A DNA stretch of 5,540 nt from Collinsella sp. (GTDB lineage: Bacteria > Actinomycetota > Coriobacteriia > Coriobacteriales > Coriobacteriaceae). The number at the start of each line of letters is the position of its first letter. Within the stretch, counting starts at the first letter, position 1. The stretch is taken from assembly GCA_019414545.1 (NCBI GenBank), contig DXLV01000038.1, positions 1 through 5,540 on the forward strand. The letters are read 5' to 3'. The translations under genes and the position numbers were made by a program. The notes beneath the pieces are model-generated. The model worked only from the letters and a program-made list of their open reading frames with translations. It was not told where the DNA came from and did no database searches. Positions 5,107-5,540 of this stretch are shown piece by piece.

Positions 5107-5163
5107 CTAGTCGTTGGGGACGTTCTTAAACGACTAGTCACACAAGAACGTCCCCAACGACTA
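5107..5163. repeat. 20-bp perfect inverted repeat with arm copy in its loop (REP-like)
   Basis: Bases 5108-5127 are fully complementary to 5144-5163 around a 16-base spacer. The core GGGGACGTTCTT with its reverse copy resembles palindromic repeats that I associate with RAYT/IS200-type transposases, from memory only. The spacer contains AACGACTAG (5129-5137), complementary to CTAGTCGTT at the left arm's start (5107-5115), so two alternative helices can form. GACTAGTC (5132-5139) is itself palindromic. No transposase gene is present in the window. There is no T-tract, so it is not the terminator; that lies just downstream. Confidence 0.7.
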
Positions 5164-5177
5164 TCTGTGTCACATTC

Positions 5178-5216
5178 AAGCGGCATTCTGTTTTTCGGAA
5201 TGCCGCTTTCGTTTTT
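5178..5216 (+). terminator. Intrinsic terminator between ileS and lspA
   Basis: AAGCGGCATTC (5178-5188) pairs perfectly with GAATGCCGCTT (5198-5208), an 11-bp stem with a T-rich loop. It is followed by TTTCGTTTTT (to 5216). It should stop rightward transcripts from ileS or from any start within the spacer, which separates lspA from ileS transcriptionally. Confidence 0.88.
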
Positions 5217-5263
5217 AGCTGGTTATTTCGCTAGCGTTGGTGAATATGCTGCGCGTTTGGCGT

Positions 5264-5276
5264 TTGTCACTATAAG
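5264..5276 (+). promoter_or_regulatory. Possible lspA promoter elements
   Basis: TATAAG (5271-5276) is a good -10 hexamer (5/6) but has no matching -35 at 16-18 bases. TTGTCA (5264-5269) is a good -35 (5/6) but has only poor -10 candidates 17-18 bases on (around 5287-5293). Because a strong terminator lies just upstream, some promoter is expected between 5217 and 5327; which element is used cannot be decided by eye. Confidence 0.3.
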
Positions 5277-5327
5277 ATGATTACTTGCATTTAACGTAAT
5301 TCAAGCTTTTGAGGGTAGGGGATTGAT

Positions 5328-5540
5328 TTGGGTCGTACTGGGGATATGACGCCGCCTTTGCGTTGGCGGTTGGGTGTTGCTGGTGGCGTGGCGCTCGTTG
5401 TGTTGCTCGTTGACCAGCTGACCAAGCTTGCGGTTCGTGCCTTGGGCGATGCCCTGCATATGACCGTTATTCCCGGCGTGATCGATTTTCTGTTTGTCCG
5501 CAATATCGGAGCCGCCTTTAGCATGGGCGAGGGTCATGGC
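5328..5540 (+). CDS. lspA: Lipoprotein signal peptidase II, 5' part
   Basis: This inner-membrane aspartic protease (peptidase family A8) removes signal peptides from prolipoproteins after diacylglyceryl transfer to the lipobox cysteine. Seventy-one residues are visible. Around residues 15-28 a hydrophobic segment (first membrane helix) runs into VDQLTK (28-33), the conserved DQxTK block. The family signature NIGAAFS occurs at 59-65. The catalytic aspartate pair normally lies further downstream, outside the window. I prefer the TTG at 5328 because AGGGGA (5317-5322) precedes it by about 6 bases. An in-frame ATG at 5346 (residue 7) has only a weak GGGG at close spacing, but cannot be excluded. 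The reading frame is closed by a stop at 5316-5318. It follows ileS as in many bacteria, but with a 416-base spacer and a terminator between them. Confidence 0.95.
   Translation, partial: MGRTGDMTPPLRWRLGVAGGVALVVLLVDQLTKLAVRALGDALHMTVIPGVIDFLFVRNIGAAFSMGEGHG

Noticed and set aside
5291..5537. Two minus-strand frames opposite the lspA start
   Set aside because: The plus strand carries LspA signature motifs; the opposite frames have no ribosome binding site or recognisable features.
1..5540. CRISPR array, rRNA, tRNA, replication origin
   Set aside because: No regularly spaced direct repeats, no rRNA or tRNA landmarks and no DnaA-box cluster were seen on either strand.

Overview
The window looks like chromosomal DNA of a high-GC Gram-positive bacterium, most plausibly an actinomycetote of the class Coriobacteriia (Collinsella-like). 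This rests on GC-rich genes, GTG and TTG starts, purine-rich ribosome binding sites and a T-box leader before ileS. The taxon is an inference from style and gene order, not a database match. Composition is mixed: the genes are GC-rich, while the left 500 bases are clearly more AT-rich.

Layout. (1) Bases 1-29, minus strand: only the first nine codons of a gene reading out of the window, with a strong ribosome binding site. (2) Bases 130-530: no credible gene, but a dense series of foldbacks. It holds a branched structure at 137-260, a hairpin at 294-322, and three hairpin-plus-T-tract terminators, all pointing left. (3) 540-1622, minus: a glycerol-dehydrogenase-like metal-dependent alcohol dehydrogenase. 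(4) 1623-2109: divergent intergenic region with a promoter and a complete isoleucine-type T-box riboswitch (about 1772-2067), including competing antiterminator and terminator. (5) 2110-4911, plus: complete ileS. (6) 4908-5327: intergenic region with a 16-bp perfect palindrome on the ileS stop codon, a 100-base nested foldback, a 20-bp perfect inverted repeat whose loop copies part of its own arm, and a strong terminator. (7) 5328-5540, plus: 5' part of lspA.

The T-box is expected to let uncharged tRNA-Ile switch on isoleucyl-tRNA synthetase. ileS and lspA are adjacent as in many bacteria, but a terminator between them suggests that lspA here has its own promoter. The dehydrogenase is a separate, divergent single-gene unit ending in tandem terminators.

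The points most worth checking are the T-box bulge (UGGUUAA rather than UGGNACC), the foldback-rich spacers on both sides of the genes, and unusual residues in the IleS editing pocket and next to its KMSKS loop.
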